Position numbers and translations under genes: made by a program. DNA of 20,933 nt, taken from Branchiostoma floridae. Its lineage: Eukaryota > Chordata > Leptocardii > Amphioxiformes > Branchiostomatidae. How positions within the stretch are numbered: position 1 is the first letter of the stretch; each line of letters opens with the position of its first letter. This document shows positions 8,629 through 17,785 of the stretch, one piece after another. Location: positions 5,336,084-5,357,016 of the forward strand of contig NC_049988.1 of the NCBI RefSeq assembly GCF_000003815.2, written 5' to 3'. The notes beneath the pieces were generated by a model, which worked only from the letters and a program-made list of their open reading frames with translations, ran no database searches and had not been told where the DNA came from.

Positions 8629-8767
8629 CGGAGGGAAAATAAGCATTTATGTTAATTTAAACCACATTTGTCTAGATTCGATCATCATTAGAAAATCTTA
8701 ACTAAAGACGATAAGAATAGTTTTTCGTATCATAAATTGAATGCACTAGAAAATAAAACATCGAATG

Positions 8768-9032
8768 NNNNNNNNNNNNNNNNNNNNNNNNNNNNNNNNN
8801 NNNNNNNNNNNNNNNNNNNNNNNNNNNNNNNNNNNNNNNNNNNNNNNNNNNNNNNNNNNNNNNNNNNNNNNNNNNNNNNNNNNNNNNNNNNNNNNNNNNN
8901 NNNNNNNNNNNNNNNNNNNNNNNNNNNNNNNNNNNNNNNNNNNNNNNNNNNNNNNNNNNNNNNNNNNNNNNNNNNNNNNNNNNNNNNNNNNNNNNNNNNN
9001 NNNNNNNNNNNNNNNNNNNNNNNNNNNNNNNN
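8768..9032. other. Assembly gap (265 N)
   Basis: The bases are unknown. Any ORF crossing this stretch is meaningless. Confidence 1.
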
Positions 9033-10675
9033 AGAGCTTAGACTAGTATGTAAGACGAAAGAATTGACTTGTCGGGTTTGACAGAAATAGATTGTGATAA
9101 CAAAGCGAACGGACAGCATGTACGTAACCTTAGTAGAATCTGAAACTCGAATCGCTATTCATGTGGTCTATATCAAAATCGAATTTTTGCTTTGGCAATG
9201 TGGTATTATTATCATCATCATCATTTACGGCATAACAAACCCTTTCGCTACCTGATTACAAGACGCGCATGCGCCAGGTCTCCCGGCCAGGAAGAACGAT
9301 GTAAATCACCGTATGGTATTTTAACATCCATCATTCAAATTAGGTTTTTATTTGCTTGATAGATATTTATCGTTGTTCCCCTCATTCTCATTGACAGATG
9401 CAACATGTTTAAAAGTCCTATTTTGGAACGCAGTGAGTTTATAAACTTTCATCAATTATGCATATTAGCTCTTGTTTTAGATAATTAGCATATTGCTATG
9501 TCAACCATCAGATTCTCTTCATCTTCATACCAAGCACATTTGAGACCACCACTCTATCAAAAGTTACCTAAGGCGAAACTCGGATGAAGGTTAAGGTTAG
9601 GGCAGAAAAGTCACGGAACGGTCTCCGAACAGAGAACGGAAAACAGGGCGGGAGGGTGATTGTTTTTAGGCTCGTTCTCATTTAAATGTCGAAATGCTGT
9701 CACCTGACTTTACGCCTTGATATGGAGCAAATTATAGACAGCATCACTGGTTCCTTCATTTTTCCACAACCCCTGCAATGTTTTACACAAGATGCACTAC
9801 AACATTCGTATTGGTTAATGGCTTAGAAGATTATTATAGCCATGGGTGGGATTTCACCCCCTAAAAAATGGCTGTCGCCTGAGAAGAAACGAAGAATTCA
9901 TATAGTAGCCAAAAATGTAACAATTCAGTTCCCAGAATAATTGTTCGGCAGGTTAAACCAGCTACCAAGGCCCTCTGACCGATCACGTCAGATCGCTCCT
10001 GTCACTGATCTTGGAGGCTGTGTGAGGTACGTAGTTTATGCCTGTCGCCAGATTCGGTAACAACCGTTACCACCATGAGTACGATGGTTGCTAGAAAGAC
10101 TAGAAATGGCTGTTTTTGTGACGCTGTACAGTTTATCTGGCTTTCTGAAGAAACAAGAAAGGGTTGTTGACTGTCATTTGTATCCCACATTGCTTAACAA
10201 AATGTTGTTAAGAAATGACTGTAACAAACGTTACCATTGTTCGATGCTGTTTAAGCTTTCTATTTGACCTAGTGTAAAAAAGCTGCCCACTTTTTAATTA
10301 AATGTTCCAAGGGACGTCCACTTATACCTAAATGATGTAGTCAATAAGGTGAGTCCTAACAGGGTAAAGTCTACTGTTGTAACAAACGTTACCGGTAACG
10401 TTTCTTACCTGCCCTGTAATGCATTACCAATGGGACCGAAAATAATAAGTTGCCATTTTTTGGCTATGGTTTAAAGAGGAATTTTCCTAAACAACCACAT
10501 AGTTTTCACTGAAAATAAAGCCGATTTATGTTTCGACCAAAAAAATTCCATTTTCGACATTTCAATGAGAACAAGCGTTCGCAGAACTCAACCTTCGTGA
10601 AATGGGTGAGGATGTGGTGGTTTGAGGGTGTTTTTATAGACATCTCAGGGGCTAGGCTAACAGTATATGATACGT
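9033..10675. other. Intergenic stretch with repeated palindromic motifs, no gene recognised
   Basis: I find no coding similarity. A short (ATC)n run lies near 9205-9222. A GCGCATGCGC palindrome (9265-9274) is close to the NRF1 site consensus. The motif GTAACAAMCGTTACC recurs three times between 10056 and 10393. Confidence 0.45.
10056..10403. repeat. Three GTAACAAMCGTTACC motifs, the last inside a 20-bp palindrome
   Basis: GGTAACAACCGTTACC lies at 10056-10071, TGTAACAAACGTTACC at 10220-10235, and TGTAACAAACGTTACC at 10378-10393. The starts are 164 and 158 bp apart. The third copy runs into a perfect 20-bp palindrome, AAACGTTACCGGTAACGTTT (10384-10403). The sequences between them do not look like tandem copies by eye. 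The motifs may be protein-binding sites or relics of a repeat. Confidence 0.5.
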
Positions 10676-11002
10676 CCGATTGGCAAAATTGTCCGGAATT
10701 CTACAGGATTTTTCCGCGCCTATGTAGTTGCATCATCCCGTTGGAGTGGAATAATTTGGGTTCACAGATTGTCATGGTATTTGGAATGCAGATAGTTTTT
10801 GTTATGAACTGTGAGCGAGCGAATGGGTGAGATAGCTCTGGAGATGCCTTACATAATCAAATTTTATTATACAAATCAGAGGCTAATTTGCATAGATAAT
10901 TAGGACAGTTTAAAAGCCTACTTCATATCATAATAGCAGATACTCAAACATAAGACACATGTAACTAACAAAGAGAGAGATATTAGCCTAACTGAGTATG
11001 TT
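10676..11002 (+). repeat. Diverged Oct-box family repeat, tandem copy 1
   Basis: It begins CCGATTGGCAAAATT then CCGGAATT, and continues with CAGATTGTCATGG, a GATGCC..ACATAATCAA block and GGCTAATTTGCATAGATAATTAG. The same order of blocks is found in the copy that starts at 11003 and resumes at 15691. By eye it is a distant relative of the half-units in the 11.3-15.4 kb array. The period to the next copy is about 327 bp. Confidence 0.6.
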
Positions 11003-11213
11003 CGATTGGGCCACAGCAAGTAAATTTTATGGATGACATCCGCGCGCGCATTAATGTTCGCCTGATTTCAGGGGGAAAAAAAAAACAAGAATTTTTTTTC
11101 TGCAAGGACCGTCAACATGACGATAAAGTACCAAAATGAGTAAATATATTTTGTTGTAGCCTAATGATTGTACTTGTACAAGTGACACTTGCGAGGTACC
11201 CAGGACTGTAGTT

Positions 11214-11300
11214 ACCTCCATGACATTTTCATGGAGGTTATATTTACCTCCATGAAGTGTCATGGAGGTTATATTTACCTCCATGAAATGTCATGGAGGT
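11214..11300 (+). repeat. Three tandem hairpins ACCTCCATG...CATGGAGGT
   Basis: Perfect 9-bp stems ACCTCCATG/CATGGAGGT occur at 11214-11238, 11246-11269 and 11277-11300. Each is followed by TATATTT, giving a period of 31-32 bp. They form the left edge of the insert in the MITE. The half CATGGAGGT also begins the solitary copy at 20401 and occurs near the right end of the complete array units. Confidence 0.85.
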
Positions 11301-11305
11301 TATAT

Positions 11306-12244
11306 TTTACCCTGCGTTTGTGTGTCTGTCTGTGTGTTTGTGTGTGTGTGTGTGTGTAAACAAGATAACTCAAGAACGGCTGGGTGGATTGCTTTCATAC
11401 TTGGTGTGTTGGTAGTGTGTGATGAAAGCTGGAAATGATTAGATTTTGGGCCCCCTAGCGGCTCCCCTTGGTACTGCAGCGCAACTTCCGGTTTTGCTAT
11501 CTCGGTGTTCTGAACATGCTATGGTCACGATTTTTGAGTATTAGATAGCTCTTGTGCTCAGGAAGAAATGACATAAGTTTGGGCCCCCTAGCGTCTAGTT
11601 TTGGGATCGCAGGGGCGTTTTTGTCAAAAACTTCTGAAGAGGATAACTCAAAAAGGGAACAACGGATTTTCATGATTTTTGGTATATAGGTACCTTAGAC
11701 AATGTTGTACACGATAAGATACTAATTATGCAAAATAGTAGTTCATTTGCATAATTAATGAGAATATTCTATAATAGCAGTTTTTTCAATGTATCTCTTG
11801 TTTCAGACATGCTATGGTCTTGACATTTAGGTGGTAGATAGCTTTTAGTGCCATGACATATTGGGGCAAGTTTCAGCCCCCTAACATTTAATTGTGGAAC
11901 TGCAGGGGCATTTTTGTCAAGACACTCCAAAGAGGATAACTGCAGAAAGGAACGACGGATTGGCATCATTTTAGGCATGCAGGTAGCTTGGGCAAAGATG
12001 TTCATAATGATATGCATGTTATGCAAATGAGGACTTAATTTGCATAATCAATGAGGAAATTGTATAGTTCCATTGTTTTCGATAACTGGACCTCAATACA
12101 TGTAACACATGTTAATTATGATAGGTGGAATATAAGCAGACACCAAATATGGTAATGAGGAACTTATTTGCATAATTTATGTGAAAATTGCAAAACCACT
12201 TTTTGATTAATAATTGGAATTTTATAATTGTGACATTTGTATGT
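11306..12244 (+). repeat. Array unit 1 (939 bp, tail missing)
   Basis: It starts TTTACCCTGCGTTTGTG, followed by a TG/TCTG microsatellite and TAAACAAGATAACTCAAGAA. It lacks the tail present in units 2-4 (from about GTTAGTCAATG to GAACTCTAG) and joins unit 2 at GTATG|TTTTACCC. Internally the block ACATGCTATGGTC recurs at 11514 and 11807, so the unit contains related half-units 293 bp apart. No coding potential is recognisable. Confidence 0.85.
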
Positions 12245-13295
12245 TTTACCCTGCGTTTGTCTGTGTGTGTGTCTGTCTGTCTGTGTGTAAACAAAATAAC
12301 TCATGAACGGTTGGGTGGATTGGTTTCATACTTGGTTTGTTGGAAGTGTGTGACAAAAGCTGGAAATGATTAGATTTTGGGCCCCCTAGCGGCTCCCCTT
12401 GGTACTGCAGCGCAACTTCCGGTTTTGCTTTCTCGGTGTTCTGAACATGCTATGGTCACGATTTTTAAGTATTAGATAGATCTTGTGCTCAGGAATAAGT
12501 GACATAAGTTTGGGCCTCCTAGCGTCTAGTTTTGGGATAGCAGGGGCATTTTTGTCAAAAACTTCTGAAGAGGATAACTCAAGAAGGGAACAACGGATTT
12601 TAATCATTTTTAGTATGTAGGTACATTAGACCATGTTTTGCAAGATAAGATACCAATTATGCAAATTAGGAGTACATTTGCATAATTAATGAGACTATTC
12701 TATCATAGCAGTTTTTTCAACGTATCCCTTGTTCCAGACATGTTATGGTCTTGATATTTAGGTGGTAGGTAGCTTTTAGTGCCATAAACAAGTGGGGCAA
12801 GTTTCAGCCCCCTAACATTTAATTGTGGAACTGCAGGGGTGTTTTTGTCAAGACACTCCAAAGAGGATAACTGCTATAACTGCAGAAAGAAACGACGGAT
12901 TGCCTGCATTTTAGGCCTGCAGGTAGCTTAGGCAAAGATGTTCATAATGATATACATGTTATGCAAATGAGGACTTAATTTACATAATTAATGAGGAAAT
13001 TGTATAATTCCATTGTTTTCAATAACTGGACCTCAATACGTGTAACACATGTTAATTATGATCGGTGGAATATAAGCATATACCAAATATGGTAATGAGG
13101 AACTTATTTGCATAATTCATGTAAAACTTGCAAAACCGCTTTATGATTGATAATGGGAATTTTATAATTGTGACATGTGTACGTTAGTCAATGCTGAACA
13201 ACACCATGCGTAAATTATGTTAATGTGTTAGTCAATTGCATGAAATTTACGAAAGCTCTAAATTTTCATGGAGGTATGAGGTCGCCGAACTCTAG
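12245..13295 (+). repeat. Array unit 2 (1051 bp)
   Basis: This is a full unit, head-to-tail with its neighbours: TTTACCCTGCG start, TG-rich microsatellite, a GGGCCCCCTAGCGGC block, two related half-units, three octamer-type segments, and the end CATGGAGGTATGAGG...GAACTCTAG. A 10-bp duplication (GATAACTGCTATAACTGC) near 12867 adds length relative to units 3 and 4. Confidence 0.88.
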
Positions 13296-14329
13296 TTTAC
13301 CCTGCGTTTGTGTGTGTGTCTGTGTGTGTGTAAACAAGATAACTCATGAACGGTTGGGTGGATTGCTTTCATACTTGGTGTGTTGGTAGTGTGTGATGAA
13401 AGCTGGAAATGATTAGATTTTGGGCCCCCTACCAACTCCCCTTGGTACTGCAGCGCAACTTCCGGTTTTGCTATCTCGGTGTTCTGAACAAGCTATGGTC
13501 ACGATTTTTGCGTGTTAGACAGCTCTTGTGCTCAGGAATAAGTGACATAAGTTTGGGCCCCCTAGCGTCTAGTTTTGGGATAGCAGGGGCATTTTTGTCA
13601 AAAACTTCTGAAGACAATAACTCAAGAAGGAAACAACGGATTTTCATGATTTTTGGTATGTAGGTACCTTAGACAATGTTGTACAAAATAAAATACTAAT
13701 TATGCAAAATAGGAGCACATTTGCATAATAAATGAGAACATTCTATCATAGCAGTTTTTTCTATGTATCTCTTGTCCCGGACATGATATGGTCATGGCAT
13801 TTGGGTGGTAGATAGCTTTCTGTGTCATGACAAAGTGGGGCAAGTTTCAGCTCCCTAACATTTAATTTAGGAACTGCAGGGGAGTTTTTGTCACGACATT
13901 CCAAAGGGGATAACTGCAGAAAGGATTGACGGATTGGCATCATATTAGGCATGCGGGTACCTTGGGCAAAGATGTTCATAATGATATACATGTTATGCAA
14001 ATGAGGACTTAATTTGCATAATTAAGGAGGAAATTGTATAATTCCATTATCTTCAATAACTGGACTTCAATAAATGTAACATATGTTAGTTATAATAGGT
14101 GGAATATAAGCAGATACCAAATATGGTAATGAGGAACTTATTTGCATAATTTATGTAAAAATTTTAAAACCGCTTAATGATTAATAATGGGATTTTTATA
14201 ATTGTGACATGTGTAAGTTGGTCAATGATGAACAACACCATGCATAAATTATGTTAATGTGTTAGTCAATTGCATGAAATTTACGAAAGCTCTAAATTTT
14301 CATGGAGGTATGAGGTTGCCGAACTCTAG
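13296..14329 (+). repeat. Array unit 3 (1034 bp)
   Basis: Same layout as unit 2. It reads CCCCCTACCAACTCC where the other units have CTAGCGGCTCC, and it has its own scattered substitutions. It ends GAGGTTGCCGAACTCTAG and continues directly into unit 4. Confidence 0.88.
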
Positions 14330-15363
14330 TTTACCCTGAGTTTGTCTGTCTGTGTGTGTGTCTGTGTGTGTGTAAACAAAATAACTCATGAACGGTTGGG
14401 TGGATTGGTTTCATACTTGGTTTGTTAGTAGTGTGTGACAAAAGCTGGAAATGGTTAGATTTTGGGCCTCCTAGCGGCTCCCCTTGGTACTGCAGCACAA
14501 CTTCCGGTTTTACTATTTCGGTGTTCTGAACATGCTATGGTCACGATTTTTGAGTATTAGATAGCTCTTGTGTTCAGGAAGAAATGACATCAGTTTGGGC
14601 CCCCTAGCGTCTAGTTTTGGGATAGCAGGGGCATTTTTGTCAAAAACTTCTGAAGAGGATAACTCAAGAAGGGAACAACGGATTTTCATGATTTTTGGTA
14701 TGTAGGTACCTTAGACAATTTTTTACAAGATAAAATACCAATTATGCAAAATAGGAGTACAGTTGCATAATTAATGAGAATATTCTATCATAGCAGTTTT
14801 TTCAATGTATCTCATGTTTCAGACATACTATGGTCTTGATATTTAGGTGATAAATAGCTATTAGTACCATAAACAAGTGGGGCATGTTTCAGCCCCCTAA
14901 CATTCAATTGTGGAACTGCAGGGGCGTTTTTTGTCAAGACACTCCAAAGAGGATAACTGCAGAAAGGAACGACGAATTGCCTGCATTTTACGCATGCAGG
15001 TAGCTTAGGCAAAGATGTTCATAATGATATACATGTAATGCAAATGAGGACTTGATTTGCATAATTAATGAGGAAATTGTATAGTTCCATTGTTTTCCAT
15101 AACTGGACCTTAATACATGTTAATTATGATAGGTGGAATATAAGCAGATACCAAATATGGTAATGAGGAACTTATTTGCATAATTCATGTAAAAATTGCA
15201 AAACCACTTTATGATTAATAATGGAAATTTTATAATTGTGACATGTGTACGTTAGTCAATGATTAACAACACCATGCATAAATTATGTTAATGTGTTAGT
15301 CAATTGCATGAAATTTACGAAAGCTCTGAATTTTCATGGAGGTATGAGGTCGCCGAACTCTAG
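14330..15363 (+). repeat. Array unit 4 (1034 bp)
   Basis: Same layout. It ends GGTCGCCGAACTCTAG and is followed by TTGCAGAAATAAAAC of the interrupted MITE. The last five bases shared with the left flank (TAGTT, 11209-11213 and 15361-15365) could be a 5-bp target duplication. Confidence 0.88.
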
Positions 15364-15945
15364 TTGCAGAAATAAAACTTATTGGATATATGGAAGCTAT
15401 GAGTGTGCTTACCAACTTTGTTGATGATGCCAGTCTACCACACTAAATAGTGTCACTTTTACCACACCAGTACATGTCTTAAAAACAGGAATGAATGCCT
15501 TGTTGGCTCTGATGCCATGTTTTGTCCCTTTAATTATTTTTACAACAGTGGTCACAGCTTTATGGTGCCTATTTTTGAAAATGTGGCCATCTTGTTTGTT
15601 TCTACCTATCTTTTTTTTTTTTCGTCCGATCGCACGTTTTTTGCAGTCTGCAGAGGATGTCATCCATAAAATTTACTTGCTGTGGCCTTGGTAAAAATTC
15701 CCGGAATTTACAACAAGTCTTACGCATGTGCGTAATTGCATCATTCCTTTGGAGGGTAATAACACGGGAAGGGTTGACGGATCGTCATGCTTTTTGATCT
15801 CTAGATGACTTGGGGGATGCCTTCTATAATCAAGTATTTTATGCAAACCAGGGGCTAGTTTGCACAATTAATCAATCCGCAGCATTTCATAACAGGACAG
15901 TCAAACGTACATGTATTACATCTGTAACTGAAAAAAAGAGATATT

Positions 15946-16769
15946 TATAGATATATACATAGATATCAAAGATGCAAATTGCTACCTAGCTCCGCAATGT
16001 AGTACGTTATATATCCAATGTGAATAATGGACTATCGAGATAAAACAAGTCAATATTGACGGCTTAATACATTGCATGGACGTTTCCACAAAGTAATATA
16101 GTTTTCTTGTACAACCCCTTTAAGTATAATATACAACTGCTGCAATACAGATAATCATTTTCGACTTGTTGCTTGCAACAATGATCATGTAACATTCTTT
16201 GTTTCACAATGCAGTCCACTACATTGTGTATCCCATATGTCTAATGTACAATCCCTATAAACAATCTCATTAATGACTACAAGTTACTGTGAAAAACAAA
16301 CCCTGCTTTTTTCAACAATGTATTGTACCGGTAGTAACTGTTACATGTACAACCCTTTTAAAACTTATAATATATGCCCCTGTATACAATATCATCATTG
16401 CTCTTTTTCTTGGTGTACAGATTATCAAATCTTATGGGAAACACGTACACCCCACCATACCATGTATAATGTACTGTCCCTATAGTACCATTTTTTGTTG
16501 ACTTTGGGTGTCACTTCCTGTGGAGACGGGGTAAGTGCAGCGTGGTAGCAGCATGACGTAATACCACCTAAATATAGCACGATTGCGTAATACCCACTCA
16601 GGGCCAAACCCATTTTCCACGTACAAACATCCCCTGCAAAACCGTCAGAAGCCACTAGACGAAAAAACACCTCGTACGTTTCTTCTCCTTCTCAAGAACT
16701 AAACACATACGAAATATCAGATCAATCTGGCATGGTCTTACGATGCTGGACTGTTCACAGACATGCCCT
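15946..16769. other. Intergenic stretch, degenerate direct repeat only
   Basis: No gene is recognised. Two loosely similar blocks, beginning TGTACAACCCCTTTAAGTAT near 16108 and TGTACAACCCTTTTAAAACT near 16344 and ending in TGTACAATCCCTATA (16245) and TGTACTGTCCCTATA (16470), suggest an old tandem duplication with a period of about 230 bp. Confidence 0.35.
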
Positions 16770-17222
16770 ATACGAGGTTTCTACACATACCTATTGTATC
16801 ATGCAAATTACCACTTGATTTGCATAACAAGTATACAATTATGTACATCATTACGTAAGCTATCTGCATACCTACAGTCATTAAGATCCATCAACCCCTG
16901 CTTTCATTATTCCTTCTCAAAACCTAAAACAAGAATTAATTTCACCGCCCCTGCGAAACCCCTAGGTGGCCAAAACTTACACACCTTACTATGCTTTTAC
17001 ACAGCTACCTACCACTTACAAATCATCACCCAAACAAGTCCCAAACAAAAAATAGCAAAACCGAAAGTTCCGCTGCAGTACCATAACACGCCGCCAGAGC
17101 GCCCTGCCGTAACGCAATTCCTGCCATTCCTTTGTCATGTCTAATCCTACCCACATACCAAATATCAAAACAATCCATCCACGCGTTCCCCAGTTATCAG
17201 GCTGACAAACGACCCCCTGACA
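16770..17222 (-). repeat. Old, reverse-oriented copy of the array family
   Basis: Read on the minus strand the order is GATAACTGGGGAACGCGTGG, then TTTGGTATGTGGGTAGG, TATGGTACTGCAGCGGAAC, TTCGGTTTTGCTATT, GTGGTAGGTAGCTG, CGCAGGGGCGG, GGGTTGATGGATC, ATGCAGATAGCTTACG, and TTATGCAAATCAAGTGGTAA followed by TTTGCATGATAC. This is the same block order as an array unit, with heavy divergence, so it is an old solitary copy. Open frames in it are fortuitous. Confidence 0.6.
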
Positions 17223-17640
17223 TCAAAACAGCACTGACTACAAACCTTCGTTTCACGAAGGAACGAGTGTTTAATGCCCTTACTTCCAAACCCCTCTCGC
17301 GTCTCTTGTACACACATCTTTCCAAACAATAGGGAGCAACTAGCATAAGCTACACAGACGTTGTCCGCCGCTGGACTGGCGGTTGCCATCTCAGACACAG
17401 GAAGCCACATACCCACCCCTGGTCTGCCGTGTCACGTTGTTTCTCTTGCTGTTGGTAGCCAAGTTTCTGATCCGTATAATGCCACATATAGTAAACACGC
17501 AATTTGCAATTCAGTCCCCAGCTTCCTGCGTCTGTCTTTTCATACTTTCTTGATACCCTCCAACCTAAAACCAGACCACCCTTAAGTCAATCCAGCCCAA
17601 ATGTCTCTGCTCCTCTTAAGTTCTCCATCTACTAGTCCCC
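17223..17640. other. Unassigned stretch
   Basis: No gene or clear repeat is recognised, apart from a small perfect hairpin CCTTCGTTTCACGAAGG at 17245-17261. The base composition is richer in GC than the left half of the window. Confidence 0.4.
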
Positions 17641-17653
17641 TAGCAGACCCTAC

Positions 17654-17785
17654 GGTGCCTAAAGATAGTATCAAAGCTGGCAAAGGAGTACAGCCGGCCA
17701 AAGGGAGATAGCCGGCCAAAGGGAGTCACTGGGCACCGGAGCCGACTATACTCCTTTGCCAGCTTTGATGCTATCTTTAGGAACC
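17654..17785. repeat. 132-bp foldback sequence interrupting the reverse transcriptase relic
   Basis: The arms 17654-17690 and 17749-17785 are inverted copies with 35 of 37 positions matching (GGTGCCTAAAGATAGTATCA and GGTTCCTAAAGATAGCATCA at their outer ends). The spacer holds AGCCGGCCAAAGGGAG twice (from 17692 and 17710, period 18 bp). The reverse transcriptase reading loses family resemblance at this point. Confidence 0.7.

Larger units (their letters stand above)
6983..8767. other. Intergenic stretch with candidate regulatory motifs, no gene recognised
   Basis: No protein family or RNA gene is recognisable. An 82-codon ORF on the minus strand (7804-8052) starts with ATG directly after an in-frame stop, but I do not recognise its product. 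From about 8330 to 8640 the sequence becomes less AT-rich and carries TAACGTCACG and two ACGTAATTACGT palindromes, which could mark a regulatory region. The assembly gap begins at 8768. Confidence 0.45.
11009..15687. mobile_element. Harbinger-like MITE, copy B (inverted to copy A), split by a 4.15-kb insert
   Basis: The termini are GGCCACAGCAAGTAAATTTT (11009) and its inverse at 15687, flanked by TTG at 11006-11008 and 15688-15690, a perfect 3-bp target duplication. Only 11009-11213 and about 15364-15687 are MITE sequence, together about 529 bp, matching the 525-bp copy A. Read against the reverse complement of copy A, the sequence is collinear up to CAGGACTGTAGTT and resumes at GCAGAAATAAAACTTATTGG. 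The insert therefore sits at one point of the MITE. Confidence 0.78.
11003..15945 (+). repeat. Oct-box family repeat, tandem copy 2, split by the MITE
   Basis: Only 11003-11008 and 15691-15945 belong to this copy. Joining the flanks of the MITE gives CGATTG + GTAAAAATTCCCGGAATT, which matches the start of copy 1 (CGATTGGCAAAATTGTCCGGAATT). The right part carries TAATAACACGGGAAGGGTTG, GACGGATCGTCATG, and an octamer-like pair TTATGCAAACCAGG/TAGTTTGCACAATTAATC. The MITE therefore landed in the first few bases of the second tandem copy. Confidence 0.6.

Noticed and set aside
8730-9119. Long open frames crossing 8768-9032.
   Set aside because: They are artefacts of the run of N.
11769-15012. Several 66-85 codon frames recurring in the array on the minus strand.
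   Set aside because: They recur because the units recur; start and end positions vary between units and the residues do not form a known domain.
11306-15363. A CRISPR array or a bacterial-type system.
   Set aside because: The units are about 1 kb, not short repeats with unique spacers, and the window is clearly eukaryotic with spliced exons.
11306-15363. Assignment of the array family to Helitrons on the basis of the CTAG right end.
   Set aside because: The expected 5' TC, the 3' hairpin about 10 bp before the end and an A^T insertion site could not be shown; CTAG alone is too weak.
15360-15690. A separate gene on either strand (frames around 15409-15694).
   Set aside because: The interval is the right half of the interrupted MITE, collinear with the copy at 6455-6979.
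16743-17332. A 133-codon + strand frame and neighbours.
   Set aside because: They overlap a diverged reverse-oriented repeat copy, and the residues are low-complexity without any domain.
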